Below, in pieces: positions 1 through 8,615 of a DNA stretch of 64,000 bases. The stretch is taken from contig NZ_CP054856.1 in assembly GCF_018417475.1 (NCBI RefSeq), positions 1,705,001-1,769,000 on the forward strand, given 5' to 3'. Made by a program: the position numbers and the translations under genes. The notes under the pieces were generated by a model that worked only from the letters and a program-made list of their open reading frames with translations, was not told the DNA's origin and did not search any database. Numbering within the stretch: the first letter of the stretch is position 1; the number at the start of each line of letters is the position of its first letter. The stretch is from Novosphingobium decolorationis (lineage in GTDB: Bacteria > Pseudomonadota > Alphaproteobacteria > Sphingomonadales > Sphingomonadaceae).

Positions 1-2256
1 CCCGAGATCATCGTGACCGCGCAGTTTCGCGAACAGCGCCTGCAGGACACGCCCATCGCCATCACCGCGACGAGCGGCGACCAGCTGGCCGCCAAGAGCG
101 TCGACAGCGTCACCGACCTCACCGCCATCGCGCCCAACGTGAACCTGTCCGAAGCGACCGGCCTCAACGGCAGCGCGGTGCAGGCCTATATCCGCGGCAT
201 CGGCCAGAACGATTCCAGCTTCGCGCTCGAACCGGGCGTGGGCATCTACATCGACGATGTCTATTACGGCACCACCTTCGGCGCGATCCTCGACCTCAAC
301 GACCTTGACCGCGTCGAAGTCCTGCGCGGGCCGCAAGGCACCCTCTCGGGCAAGAACTCGATCGGCGGCTCGATCAAGCTGTTCAGCCGCAAGCCCGACG
401 AGGTCAGCGATGGCTTCGTGGAGGCAACCACGGGCAGCTACGGCCGCATCGACCTGCGCGCGAGCGCCGGCTTCACCATTGCCGATGGGCTTTACGCGCG
501 CATTTCAGGTGTCTCGAAACACACCGACGGCTTCTTCAAGCTCTACGACTACGGCTGCCTGAACCCCGATTCCGGCATTGCGCCGACCGTGGGTGGCGGC
601 GACTGCCAGACCGGCACCGAGGGCGGCGTCGATGTCCAGGGCGGGCGCCTTGCGCTGCGCTATGCCCCTGTCGGATCGAGCCTCGAGATCAACCTCATCG
701 GCGACTACGCGATGAACAAGTCCGAGCAGGTTGCCACCAAGCTGATCTATGCGAACAGCAACGACACCCGCTCCTACGACGCGGCCGATCCGATGGGCGG
801 CGTCCCCTTCGACAGCCGCTTCCTGACCGGGCCGAAGTCCTATTCCAGTTACGCCAACTACGCCTCGGGCGGCAACTACACCACGATCTTCGGCACGCCG
901 CTGCAAGTCGCGCCCGGCACCTTCGACACCAGCCCGCAGAGCACCGCCAAGAGCTGGGGCGTGGCCGGTACGGTCGACTTCAAGTTGACCGACTTCCTCG
1001 CCGTCAAGTCGATCACCGCCTACCGCGAGGCGAGCGGCACCTCGGGCATCGATCTCGATGGCTCGCCCCTCTCGGTGCTGGTCCAGGAGTTCGACTACGA
1101 ACACGCCCAGTTCACCCAGGAACTGCGCCTTTCCGGCCAGGTCGGCACGCTCGTCGACTTCACCGTGGGCGGCTACTATTACGATGCCGACGACAACATC
1201 GCCGGACGCTCGCTCATCCCGACCGCGATGTTCGACTTCGTGCAGGACGACCCGATCTCGAACCGCTCCGTGTCCGCCTTCGCGCACTCCGAGTTTCACC
1301 TGACGCCCGACCTCAACGTGATCGCGGGCATCCGCTACACCGACGACAAGAAGACGTACCAGTTCACCCGGCGCAATCCGGACGGCACCCTGCCCTCGGG
1401 CATTCCCCTGACGACCAACTTCCTCGTCGCGGGGCTGGACGGGGAAGTGGGCCTCTTCAAGGGCACGCGCACCGACTATCGCCTCGGCGTCAACTACCGC
1501 TTCATGCCCGAGCTGATGGTCTATGCGCAGATCGCGACGGGCTACAAGGGCGGCGGCATCAACCCGCGCCCCTACACGCCTGACCAGATCGTGCCCTTCG
1601 ATCCCGAGACGCTCACCACCTACGAGGCGGGCTTCAAGTCGGACCTCCTGAACAACCGCGTGCGCTTCAACGGCACGTTCTTCTTCAACCGGTACAAGGA
1701 TCTCCAGATCAACCGCTACTTCTGCCCGGAAAGCGTGAGCCCGACCTGCTCGCAGCCGGCCAATGCGGGCGATGCGGACGTATGGGGCCTGGAGGCCGAG
1801 CTCTTTGCCGAGCCCATCGACAACCTCACCATCGACGGCGCGATGGGCTACCTGAACTTCGACTATACCCGCGTCGATCCCACGACTTTTGTCGAAGAGG
1901 ACATGGTCGCCCCCTTCAACCCCAGCTGGCAGCTGAGCGCCGGTATGCAGTACAAGGCACAGCTAGGCGATGGCATCGGCACGCTCACCCCGCGCGTCGA
2001 CTGGACCTACCAGTCTTCGTTCTACTTCAACTCGGTCAACAACCCGGACAACCAGATCGGTTCGCGCAGCCTCTTCAACCTGCGCCTGACTTACGCCTCG
2101 GACGACGAGACCTGGCAGGTCAGCACCGGCATCACCAACCTCTTCGACAAATTCTATTACACCGGCGTCAGCGAAAACGTGCAGAACTACGGCGTGAACA
2201 CCGGCTCGGTCGGCCGTCCGCGCGAGTGGTTCCTCTCGGTCCGCCGCGCGTTCTGA
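1..2256 (+). CDS. TonB-dependent outer-membrane receptor (5' end missing)
   Basis: This is the body of an outer-membrane TonB-dependent receptor that would import a ligand across the outer membrane using ExbBD-TonB energy. The reading frame is already open at base 1, and the first residues (PEIIVTAQFREQRLQDTPIA) match the TonB-box and plug start of sphingomonad receptors, so only the signal peptide and a few residues are missing. A plug domain follows (GIGQNDSSFALEPGVG, then EVLRGPQGTLSGKNSIGG). The rest is a beta-barrel of about 600 residues ending in the typical C-terminal phenylalanine (WFLSVRRAF). About 751 residues are visible. The ligand cannot be read from sequence. Its place next to an aromatic-acid symporter and catabolic genes suggests uptake of a phenolic or lignin-derived compound, which is inference. 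Confidence 0.93.
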   Translation, partial: PEIIVTAQFREQRLQDTPIAITATSGDQLAAKSVDSVTDLTAIAPNVNLSEATGLNGSAVQAYIRGIGQNDSSFALEPGVGIYIDDVYYGTTFGAILDLNDLDRVEVLRGPQGTLSGKNSIGGSIKLFSRKPDEVSDGFVEATTGSYGRIDLRASAGFTIADGLYARISGVSKHTDGFFKLYDYGCLNPDSGIAPTVGGGDCQTGTEGGVDVQGGRLALRYAPVGSSLEINLIGDYAMNKSEQVATKLIYANSNDTRSYDAADPMGGVPFDSRFLTGPKSYSSYANYASGGNYTTIFGTPLQVAPGTFDTSPQSTAKSWGVAGTVDFKLTDFLAVKSITAYREASGTSGIDLDGSPLSVLVQEFDYEHAQFTQELRLSGQVGTLVDFTVGGYYYDADDNIAGRSLIPTAMFDFVQDDPISNRSVSAFAHSEFHLTPDLNVIAGIRYTDDKKTYQFTRRNPDGTLPSGIPLTTNFLVAGLDGEVGLFKGTRTDYRLGVNYRFMPELMVYAQIATGYKGGGINPRPYTPDQIVPFDPETLTTYEAGFKSDLLNNRVRFNGTFFFNRYKDLQINRYFCPESVSPTCSQPANAGDADVWGLEAELFAEPIDNLTIDGAMGYLNFDYTRVDPTTFVEEDMVAPFNPSWQLSAGMQYKAQLGDGIGTLTPRVDWTYQSSFYFNSVNNPDNQIGSRSLFNLRLTYASDDETWQVSTGITNLFDKFYYTGVSENVQNYGVNTGSVGRPREWFLSVRRAF

Positions 2257-2300
2257 GCGCGGACCTTTCCGGCACGTTTCCAGGACGAGAGGACGACACG

Positions 2301-2717
2301 ATGCGCGCGCTCTATCACACCAGCCGCTGGATCTTCGGATTGTGGTACCTGTTCTCGGGGGTGGAGTACTTCACCCCCTTCGAACTCCAGCCGCTCGGCA
2401 ATACGCCGCTGGGCCAGGAATTCACGCTGGCGCTCATCCACTCCGGGCTCTTCGCCTGGATCAAGGTGGCCGAGATCGCGATTGCAGTCCTTGTCCTTGC
2501 CGACCGCATGATGCCGCTCGTTGCGGCCGCAGCCGTGCCGCTGACGGTCGTCATCGCCTACTGGAACTTCGCGCTGGAATGGGGCGTCGTCGAAGTCGTC
2601 TTCGGCGCGCTGACGATCCTCTTCAACGCGGTCCTGCTCTGGCCCTATCGGGCCTATTACCGACCCACGCTCACCGCCTGGCGCGGGGAGCGGGATTTCT
2701 CGCTTTCACTCGACTGA
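2301..2717 (+). CDS. DoxX-like small membrane protein
   Basis: A 138-residue protein with about four hydrophobic segments (near residues 8-20, 47-65, 69-90 and 93-113), typical of DoxX/DoxD-like membrane proteins. The ATG at 2301 follows a GAGAGGA ribosome-binding site at about 2287-2293. It lies 44 bases after the TonB receptor and probably shares its transcript. Its 3' end overlaps the convergent transporter gene by 61 bases. DoxX-like proteins are widespread and mostly without assigned biochemical function, so no specific role is claimed. Confidence 0.75.
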   Translation: MRALYHTSRWIFGLWYLFSGVEYFTPFELQPLGNTPLGQEFTLALIHSGLFAWIKVAEIAIAVLVLADRMMPLVAAAAVPLTVVIAYWNFALEWGVVEVVFGALTILFNAVLLWPYRAYYRPTLTAWRGERDFSLSLD

Positions 2718-3952
2718 GGCGCGGGACGCGCGGCCCGTCGCACGACGGGCAGCAACATCGTGAGGCCCAGGCACAAGGCCACCGGCAGCGCGGCAAAGGC
2801 GAAGAACAGCGCAGCCCCTACATCTCCCTCGATGACCGCAGCGCCCAGCAAGGGGCCGCCGATGGCGCCGATCCGGGCCACCGCCACGGCAAGGCCAATG
2901 AGGCTGGAGAGCAGGCGCGGCGGGACGAGCCCCGAGGCCACCGCCAGGATCGCGACGTGCACGCCTGAGATGCCGCCGCCTGCGATCAGCAGGAGGATAC
3001 CCCAGCCCAGCCGCGTGGGCGGGACGAGGCCAAAGGCCAGCAGCGCCAGCCCTATCGCGCCGTAGCTTGTCGCCAGCACCACCGTCACCCGCCCCCCGTC
3101 AAGCATGCGGGCGAGCAGGAGCCCGATGACCATGCCTCCGAATTGCAGGAGCGAGACCGCATGGGCCGCCGTCTCCAGCGTGAAACCAGCGTTCGGCAGG
3201 ACCGTGGGCACCCAGGAATTGATATAGTAGAGCGCTGCGGCGTTGACCCCGTAGAGCACGCATATAAGCGCGGTGACGTAGAAGATGGGCCGGTGCAGCA
3301 ACTGCACCAGTGGCGCTCCTGAACCTGCCCCCTCCTCGACATCACCCGCGACCGCCGGGGATTCGGACAAGGCCAACCAGAGGAGGCCCAGCAGCAGCAA
3401 AGTTACAAGCCCCGGAAGGATGAAGATCGCCTGCCACCCGAAGGCCGCAACAAGCGGTGAGACCACCAGACCCGATCCCGCCGCGCCGAGTGGGATCGCC
3501 ATCGAGACAATCGTCATCGTGCTCGCCCGCCGACCGGGCCGCGCCAGTTCGGCGCTGAGCGCAGTGACGTTGGGTAGGCACGCGCCGAGGGCAAGGCCGG
3601 TGAGAAGCCGCCAGGCGGTAAACGCCTCGACGCTCTGGCCCGTGGCCGTCCCGAAGGTCGCCAGCGCCAGCACCGGCAGGACGAGGAGGATCACACGCCG
3701 CCGCCCGAACCGATCGCCCAGCGGCGCCAGCCCCACCGCGCCAAGACCCAGCCCCAGCAGAACGGCGGAGAGCGCGAGACCAAAGGTCTCGGGCGCATGG
3801 CCATAGGCCTGAACCAGGTGCGGCACGGCCAGCGGCATCGCGGTCAGGTCATAGCCGTCAAGCAGCATGACCGCGCCGCACAGGATCAGCGAGGTCCAGC
3901 GCGCGCGGGCAGAAAGCGCGGGCGCTGCATCCGGCAGGAGGGTCGCGCTCAT
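2657..3952 (-). CDS. MFS aromatic acid:H+ symporter (AAHS-type)
   Basis: A 431-residue major facilitator with 12 predicted membrane segments. The first helix contains LLDGYDLTAMPLAVP, close to the DGxD motif of the aromatic acid:proton symporter (AAHS) family, and the loop after helix 2 has GDRFGRRR, the MFS signature. It would bring an aromatic acid across the inner membrane. The start codon at 3952 overlaps the stop of the upstream NTF2-like gene as ATGA, so the two are translationally coupled. It is the last gene of a three-gene leftward operon starting at 5453 under the TAACG-N2-CGTTA operator. Substrate unknown. Confidence 0.85.
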   Translation of the reverse strand: MSATLLPDAAPALSARARWTSLILCGAVMLLDGYDLTAMPLAVPHLVQAYGHAPETFGLALSAVLLGLGLGAVGLAPLGDRFGRRRVILLVLPVLALATFGTATGQSVEAFTAWRLLTGLALGACLPNVTALSAELARPGRRASTMTIVSMAIPLGAAGSGLVVSPLVAAFGWQAIFILPGLVTLLLLGLLWLALSESPAVAGDVEEGAGSGAPLVQLLHRPIFYVTALICVLYGVNAAALYYINSWVPTVLPNAGFTLETAAHAVSLLQFGGMVIGLLLARMLDGGRVTVVLATSYGAIGLALLAFGLVPPTRLGWGILLLIAGGGISGVHVAILAVASGLVPPRLLSSLIGLAVAVARIGAIGGPLLGAAVIEGDVGAALFFAFAALPVALCLGLTMLLPVVRRAARPAPQSSESEKSRSPRQAVSVGR

Positions 3953-4839
3953 CGCCCCTGCCCCTGAGCGTCCCAGGGCGAGGGCATGTGGTAGGGCACG
4001 GTGATGAAGTTCGCCTCGACCTGGCGGATCGCGCCGGCCTCGATCTTGAAGACTTCGGAGAGATAGAACGTGTGCGGGCGGCGGATATGCGATTCCACTT
4101 CGGTTCCGTCGGTCAGGGTATAGCGCTCCAGCACGCCGCGATGGTCGATGAAGCCATGGGCCATGACCAGCCCGCGTTCCACGTCGACAAGCGGGAAGCG
4201 GCGCGCGCGCAGGCGATCGTCGTAACGGTACCAGCCGAGGCGAAACTGCGCCTCGCAGCCCAGCTTCGCAATGGGCAACATGAAGGCCGGATTGTTGGTC
4301 GTCTGTGTCCCGTTCTCGACCCTCTGGCAGTCCGGGTGAAAGGCGGTGAAGAGCTGCCCGTCGTTCTGCTCGAGCGTCGCGAAGTAGCCGTTGGCCAATG
4401 TCAGCAGCCGTTCGCGGGTCATCCGCTCGGCCTCGGGCACAAAGGCGTCCATGACCGGCTTGGCCTCGAACCTGGGATCGGGGAACTGCAGGGCCTCGTC
4501 GCGTTGGCGCACGACGATCATTTCGGCCTCGCAGACCTCGCCCGCCCCGCTCACGCCAAGGCGCAGCGCGGCGGCGGATTCGTCGCCGCTCTCGATCACC
4601 GTCGTGAACAGGCCGATCTGCCCCGTCTCGGGATCGCAGAAGCGAAAGTCGTAGGTACCCCGGCCGGTGATCGTCGCCCACAGCCCATCGCCCGGAAGCA
4701 GCGCGACGTTGTTCTCAGTGTGGAAGACATCGCGCGTCCAGGCCACCTGCGTCGGATCACGCGCGTCCAGGGCGGCCAGATAGCGGTCGAGCACGGCATA
4801 GAGCGCGGCGCGATCAAGCCCTGACGACAGGCCGCTCAC
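3949..4839 (-). CDS. NTF2-like fold protein, about 296 residues, function unknown
   Basis: An uncharacterised protein of 296 residues. An N-terminal helix (LDRAALYAVLDRYLAALDARD) resembles the start of SnoaL/NTF2 domains. A central stretch (LLTLANGYFATLEQNDGQLF) begins a second NTF2-like unit, followed by FHPDCQRVENG and a C-terminal strand-rich part with LSEVFKIEAGAIRQVEA, the usual ending of such folds. I therefore read it as a double-domain NTF2-like protein, similar to proteins annotated only as hypothetical. The start overlaps the stop of the upstream SnoaL gene (ATGA at 4836-4839) and its stop overlaps the symporter start, so it sits inside a coupled operon. Substrate and reaction are unknown; a catalytic role on an aromatic intermediate is inference from context. 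Confidence 0.75.
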   Translation of the reverse strand: MSGLSSGLDRAALYAVLDRYLAALDARDPTQVAWTRDVFHTENNVALLPGDGLWATITGRGTYDFRFCDPETGQIGLFTTVIESGDESAAALRLGVSGAGEVCEAEMIVVRQRDEALQFPDPRFEAKPVMDAFVPEAERMTRERLLTLANGYFATLEQNDGQLFTAFHPDCQRVENGTQTTNNPAFMLPIAKLGCEAQFRLGWYRYDDRLRARRFPLVDVERGLVMAHGFIDHRGVLERYTLTDGTEVESHIRRPHTFYLSEVFKIEAGAIRQVEANFITVPYHMPSPWDAQGQGR

Positions 4840-5453
4840 GCGCCCGCCTCCGCCGCCTGATCGCCGTAATGAAAGGGCGGCACGAAGACCTCGGGAAACG
4901 CCTCATATTCGACCGTGGGGGGAAGGTCTGGCTTCAGCCCGTCGATCTTGCGCAGAAGCGGGATGCCGCCCTCGTTCAGGCCCTTGTCGTACTCGCAATA
5001 GAAGGTGATGAAGCCATGGAGCGAGGCGATGCGCCAGGCCCCGTCCTCGCGCACGTAGCTGTTTTCATACGTCGCCTCGCCCCAGCGCGCGACCCCGCCC
5101 AGCCAGGCGATCTGGATGAAGGTGCGCCAGCGCGCCTTTGCCGTATCTCCCTCGACGTGGATCACGGGCTGGAGCTGCATGTGGTTGAACAATGCGCCGC
5201 GCTCGTAGGGCGGCAAGGCATGCAGGTAAGCCCGCACCCGCTCACGCCCGACATAGACGCCGCGCCCCGCAATCTCGAGCGTACCCTCGCGGGCGAACAG
5301 ATCCGCTGCCTTGTCCCACAGCCCCTTGTCGACATAGTATCCGTACATCGCCTGGAGGTTGGCGATCTCGGTCCAGTCGCGCGCGGCGCGTGCTTCTTCG
5401 CGCAGCTGCGCCACTTCGGCCCGCAACTGGGCAATTGCCGGATCCTGATCCAT
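4836..5453 (-). CDS. SnoaL/NTF2-like protein with N-terminal coiled coil
   Basis: A 205-residue protein. Residues 1-30 form a charged helix or short coiled coil (IAQLRAEVAQLREEARAARD), followed by a SnoaL-like domain (WTEIANLQAMYGYYVDKGLWDKAADLF) with a strand-rich C-terminal half (WGEATYENSYVREDGAWRIA). The ATG at 5453 is preceded by GGAGAGAGG, a good ribosome-binding site. It is the first gene of the leftward operon that continues into a second NTF2-like gene and an aromatic-acid symporter. Some sphingomonad NTF2-like proteins of this larger size act as cofactor-free lyases on lignin dimers (the diarylpropane lyase LdpA is the case I know). That makes an enzymatic role plausible, but I cannot assign it from sequence. 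Confidence 0.82.
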   Translation of the reverse strand: MDQDPAIAQLRAEVAQLREEARAARDWTEIANLQAMYGYYVDKGLWDKAADLFAREGTLEIAGRGVYVGRERVRAYLHALPPYERGALFNHMQLQPVIHVEGDTAKARWRTFIQIAWLGGVARWGEATYENSYVREDGAWRIASLHGFITFYCEYDKGLNEGGIPLLRKIDGLKPDLPPTVEYEAFPEVFVPPFHYGDQAAEAGA

Positions 5454-5544
5454 GCAGCCTCTCTCCTCTCCCGAGCCCTCTTCCCGCGGCCGGAGAAACC
5501 AGATCGGCTCCCCCGAAACGCGTTTTGGGCGTTGCGCACCATCG

Positions 5545-5556
5545 TAACGTTCGTTA
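5545..5556. promoter_or_regulatory. TAACG-N2-CGTTA operator, copy 1 (divergent promoter)
   Basis: A perfect inverted repeat TAACG-TT-CGTTA between the leftward SnoaL operon (start 5453) and the rightward aldehyde dehydrogenase operon (start 5636). It is embedded in GTTGCGCACCATCG upstream, which is nearly repeated at copy 2 (12266). Its size and symmetry fit a MarR-dimer binding site; the candidate binder is the MarR protein at 15901. Confidence 0.6.
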
Positions 5557-5635
5557 TCGTTTTGGCAAGAGACGCGCACCCTCCGGCATCATTGTCGGAT
5601 CGCAAGCCGTGCGCACATGGAAGAGGACACCTGCA

Positions 5636-7108
5636 ATGACCCCTGAAGGCGTGGATATCCGCAACCCCGAGAAACTCTACATCGGTGGCAGCTGGATCGA
5701 ATCAACCGGCACCCAACGCTTCGAACTCGTCTCGCCCAACAGCGAGGAGGTGATCGGCGTGGTTGCCGACGCCACCGCCGCGGACATGGACAAGGCCGTT
5801 GCCGCCGCGCGCGAGGCTTTCGACACCGGCCCCTGGCCGCAGATGAGCCCGGCCGAGCGTGGGGCCGCCGTCCTGCGCTGGGCCGAGGAACTGGAGAAGC
5901 GCGAAGCCGAACTGTGCGCCTGCTGGACCGCGCAGGTCGGCGGCCTTTCCAGCTTTGCCCCGCAGATGCACGGCGGCGCGACCGCCACGATCAAGTTCAT
6001 CGCCTCGCTGGGCAAGGACTTCGAGTTCGTCGTGCGCCGCCCCAGCCAGATGGTCGACACCGCGCTTGTCGCCTACGAGCCGGTTGGCGTTGCCGCCTGC
6101 ATCGCGCCCTGGAACGCGCCTTACGGCATTCTTTCCAGCAAGGTCGCCTACGCGCTGGTTGCCGGCTGCACGGTCATCATGAAGCCCTCGCCCGAAACCC
6201 CGCTCGAAGCCTATATCATGGCCGAAGCGGCGGACGCGGCCGGCATCCCGGCGGGCGTCGTCAACCTGGTGTGCGGCGGGCGCGACGCGTCCGATCACCT
6301 CGTCAACAACCCCGGTATCGACAAGGTCAGCTTCACCGGCTCGACCATCGCGGGCAAGCGCATCGGCGAGGTCTGCGCGGGCCGCGTCGCGCGCTGCACG
6401 CTCGAACTGGGCGGCAAGTCGGCCGCCATCGTGCGCGACGACTTCCCGATCGAGGCCGCCGCCGCGATCCTGGGCAACACCATCACCGTGATGAGCGGGC
6501 AGGTCTGCGCCATGCTGAGCCGCGCCATTGTCACCAAAGCGCGCCACGACGAACTGGCCGATGCCATCGCCAGGGTCATGCAGGGCGTGAAAATCGGGGC
6601 CAGCACCGCGCCCGACACGCAGCTTGGTCCCCTTGCCATGAAGCGCCAACTCGAACGCGTCGAGGACTACATCGCCATCGGCAAGGCCGAAGGCGCCGAC
6701 CTCATCACCGGTGGCAACCGCCCGACCACGATGAACAAGGGCTACTTCCTCGAGCCCACCCTCTTTGCCAACGTCGACAACACGAGCCGCATCGCACAGG
6801 AAGAGATCTTCGGCCCGGTCCTCAGCCTCATCCCGGCCGAGGACGAAGAGGACGCGATCCGCATCGCCAATGAAAGCGCCTTCGGCCTCAACGGCTCGGT
6901 CCTGACCAACGACCACGAAGCGGCCTACCGCATCGGGCGCAAGGTGCGCGCGGGTGGTTTCGGCCAGAACGGCATGCGCCTCGAATTCGGCCTGCCCTTC
7001 GGTGGCTTCAAGCAGTCGGGCATCGGCCGCGAGGGCGGCGTGGAAGGTCTCTACTCCTTCCTCGAGAGCAAGACGATGCTGCTCGACGGCATGCCCTCGC
7101 AGCTGTGA
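5636..7108 (+). CDS. NAD(P)-dependent aldehyde dehydrogenase
   Basis: A 490-residue member of the aldehyde dehydrogenase superfamily, which oxidises an aldehyde to its acid. The sequence shows APWNAPYG, FTGSTIAGKRIG (nucleotide-binding region), ELGGKS with the general-base glutamate near residue 259, and SGQVCAM with the catalytic cysteine near residue 290. The C-terminal EEIFGPVLSL and FGGFKQSGIGRE blocks are also intact. The ATG at 5636 follows GAGGACACC. It opens a rightward operon with a SnoaL protein (GTG start overlapping this stop) and a short-chain dehydrogenase, controlled from the divergent operator at 5545. The substrate is probably an aromatic aldehyde produced by this cluster, which is inference. 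Confidence 0.9.
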   Translation: MTPEGVDIRNPEKLYIGGSWIESTGTQRFELVSPNSEEVIGVVADATAADMDKAVAAAREAFDTGPWPQMSPAERGAAVLRWAEELEKREAELCACWTAQVGGLSSFAPQMHGGATATIKFIASLGKDFEFVVRRPSQMVDTALVAYEPVGVAACIAPWNAPYGILSSKVAYALVAGCTVIMKPSPETPLEAYIMAEAADAAGIPAGVVNLVCGGRDASDHLVNNPGIDKVSFTGSTIAGKRIGEVCAGRVARCTLELGGKSAAIVRDDFPIEAAAAILGNTITVMSGQVCAMLSRAIVTKARHDELADAIARVMQGVKIGASTAPDTQLGPLAMKRQLERVEDYIAIGKAEGADLITGGNRPTTMNKGYFLEPTLFANVDNTSRIAQEEIFGPVLSLIPAEDEEDAIRIANESAFGLNGSVLTNDHEAAYRIGRKVRAGGFGQNGMRLEFGLPFGGFKQSGIGREGGVEGLYSFLESKTMLLDGMPSQL

Positions 7109-7542
7109 GCGCTTCGGCCGCGACGATGCCGTTGTGCGAAGCGGACTACATTCGGTACGTGGAGGCCTTCAACGCGCGCGACTACGCCGCGTTGGAGACC
7201 TTCTTCACCGACGACTTCGTGCTGGAGAACGCAGGCTTTGCGGTGCGCGGCAAGCCCGCGTTCCGCGCGTTCTACGCCTTCTTCCACGAGTACTGCCGTG
7301 AAACCGTCGACTTTCGCGGGTTCTATCCCGGCGCCGAGGGCTTCGTCGGCCATGTCGTCATCACCTTCGAGGGCCTGAAGGACCTCTCCCGCGAGGTGCT
7401 GGAGGCGCGTGGATTTTCCGGCATGTCGCTCGTGCCGAAAGGGGCACGGGTCGAGGTCGAGTTCCTGATCCTCTACAAGGTCGACGCGGCCGGCCTCATC
7501 CACCACATCAAGGGCGCGGTCTGGGAGCCGGAACGCCCCTGA
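7105..7542 (+). CDS. SnoaL-like (NTF2 fold) protein
   Basis: A 145-residue single-domain SnoaL-like protein. The start is GTG at 7105, overlapping the TGA of the aldehyde dehydrogenase, so it is translationally coupled. The domain opens with YIRYVEAFNARDYAALETFF and contains GKPAFRAFYAFFHEY. The gene at 12332 has almost the same layout (YDRYAAAFNARDYDAVYDFY, REAFRDFYGFLHDH), so the two are paralogues placed on opposite sides of the cluster. No catalytic residues can be assigned with confidence, and function is unknown beyond a probable small-molecule binding or lyase/cyclase role. Confidence 0.8.
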   Translation: MSASAATMPLCEADYIRYVEAFNARDYAALETFFTDDFVLENAGFAVRGKPAFRAFYAFFHEYCRETVDFRGFYPGAEGFVGHVVITFEGLKDLSREVLEARGFSGMSLVPKGARVEVEFLILYKVDAAGLIHHIKGAVWEPERP

Positions 7543-7698
7543 GCCGAGACCGATGCCCTGCACCTGCGCCTTGCAGGGCGGACGCTCCATGACCACATCC
7601 TGCCGCGACAGGCTCCATCCAGGGGCTTGGCGCGGCTTTGTTTTCCCGCACACCAGGGCCGTCACGACCACCCCGAAGAAGCGGGAAAGGAGCGCGAC

Positions 7699-8478
7699 AT
7701 GGCCCGCATTTTCGTCACCGGATCAACGCAGGGGATCGGTCGCAACGCCATCCAGACACTGATCGGCAACGGACACGATGTCATCCTCCATGCCCGCTCG
7801 AAAGAGCGCATCAACGCCTTTGGCGCGCTCGCCGACGTCAATACGGTCCTGACCGGCGATCTTGCCAGCCTCGAGGAGGTCCGCGCACTTGCCCGGGCGC
7901 TCAACGAAACGGGCCCTGTCGACGCGATCATTCACAACGCCGGGGTCATCGACTCGACGCGTGAGGTAACTCGCGAGGGCCTCCTGCGCGTCCTGATGGT
8001 GAACGCGATCGCCCCCTACATGCTCAGCCTGCTCGCCGAACGCCCTGCGCGCCTGATCTTCACCGGCAGCTCGATGCACTATGGCCATGAGGAAGCGCTC
8101 GACGACATGGACTGGCGCGAACGCCGCTGGTCGGGCGCGAGCGCTTATGGCGAGAGCAAGATGCTGCTGACGGCCATGGCCAACGGCCTTGCCCGCCACC
8201 TTCCCGACATCGCGTGCCACACCGTCGATCCGGGCTGGGTGCCCACCCGCATGGGCGGCGAATCGGCCAGCGATCCCCTCGACGAAGCCCACCTCACACA
8301 GTGCTGGCTTGCAACATGCCTGGACGGCGAGGCGGGAGCCAGCGGAGGCTACTGGCACCACATGGAGCGCCGCGAGCCCGATCCCAAGACGCTCGACACG
8401 AAGGTCCAGGACGCCGTTCTCACGCGCTTCGCCGCGCTATCGGGCGTCGCCATGTCCGCCGCTGCGTCGCGCCCATGA
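7699..8478 (+). CDS. Short-chain dehydrogenase/reductase family protein
   Basis: A 259-residue SDR protein. The nucleotide-binding motif is TGSTQGIG near residue 7, NAG appears as HNAGV, and the active-site pattern is the serine of FTGSSMHYG followed by a YGESK tetrad region (YxxxK). A late WVPTRMGG and WHHMERRE fit SDRs of the oxidoreductase/retinol dehydrogenase-like subgroup. The ATG at 7699 follows AAAGGAG; a longer frame upstream lacks a ribosome-binding site and family homology. It lies 156 bases after the SnoaL gene and is probably the third gene of the operon. It likely oxidises or reduces a carbonyl or alcohol in the pathway, inferred from family and context. Confidence 0.85.
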   Translation: MARIFVTGSTQGIGRNAIQTLIGNGHDVILHARSKERINAFGALADVNTVLTGDLASLEEVRALARALNETGPVDAIIHNAGVIDSTREVTREGLLRVLMVNAIAPYMLSLLAERPARLIFTGSSMHYGHEEALDDMDWRERRWSGASAYGESKMLLTAMANGLARHLPDIACHTVDPGWVPTRMGGESASDPLDEAHLTQCWLATCLDGEAGASGGYWHHMERREPDPKTLDTKVQDAVLTRFAALSGVAMSAAASRP

Positions 8479-8528
8479 CTGCCCCCTTTTCTAGTTAACG
8501 CGAGATGCTTATAGGAGTGGCCCAGATA

Positions 8529-8579
8529 CTTCGCGAAGCCAAGACCTTAGCCCGTCCTTAAGTATTCCAGGATACTTAA
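8529..8579. promoter_or_regulatory. Intergenic palindromes before the GGDEF gene
   Basis: The 137-base gap between the SDR and GGDEF genes is AT-richer than its surroundings and holds two inverted repeats. One is CTTCGCGAAG at 8529-8538. The other is an eight-base-arm palindrome TTAAGTAT-N6-ATACTTAA at 8558-8579. The second could be an operator for the diguanylate cyclase gene. It has no T-tract, so it does not look like a terminator. It partly resembles the GTATCC/GGATAC sites of the ferulate region but does not share their spacing. Confidence 0.4.
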
Positions 8580-8615
8580 CGCACCTTCACCACTCCTACG
8601 GTATTTGACCTCTCA

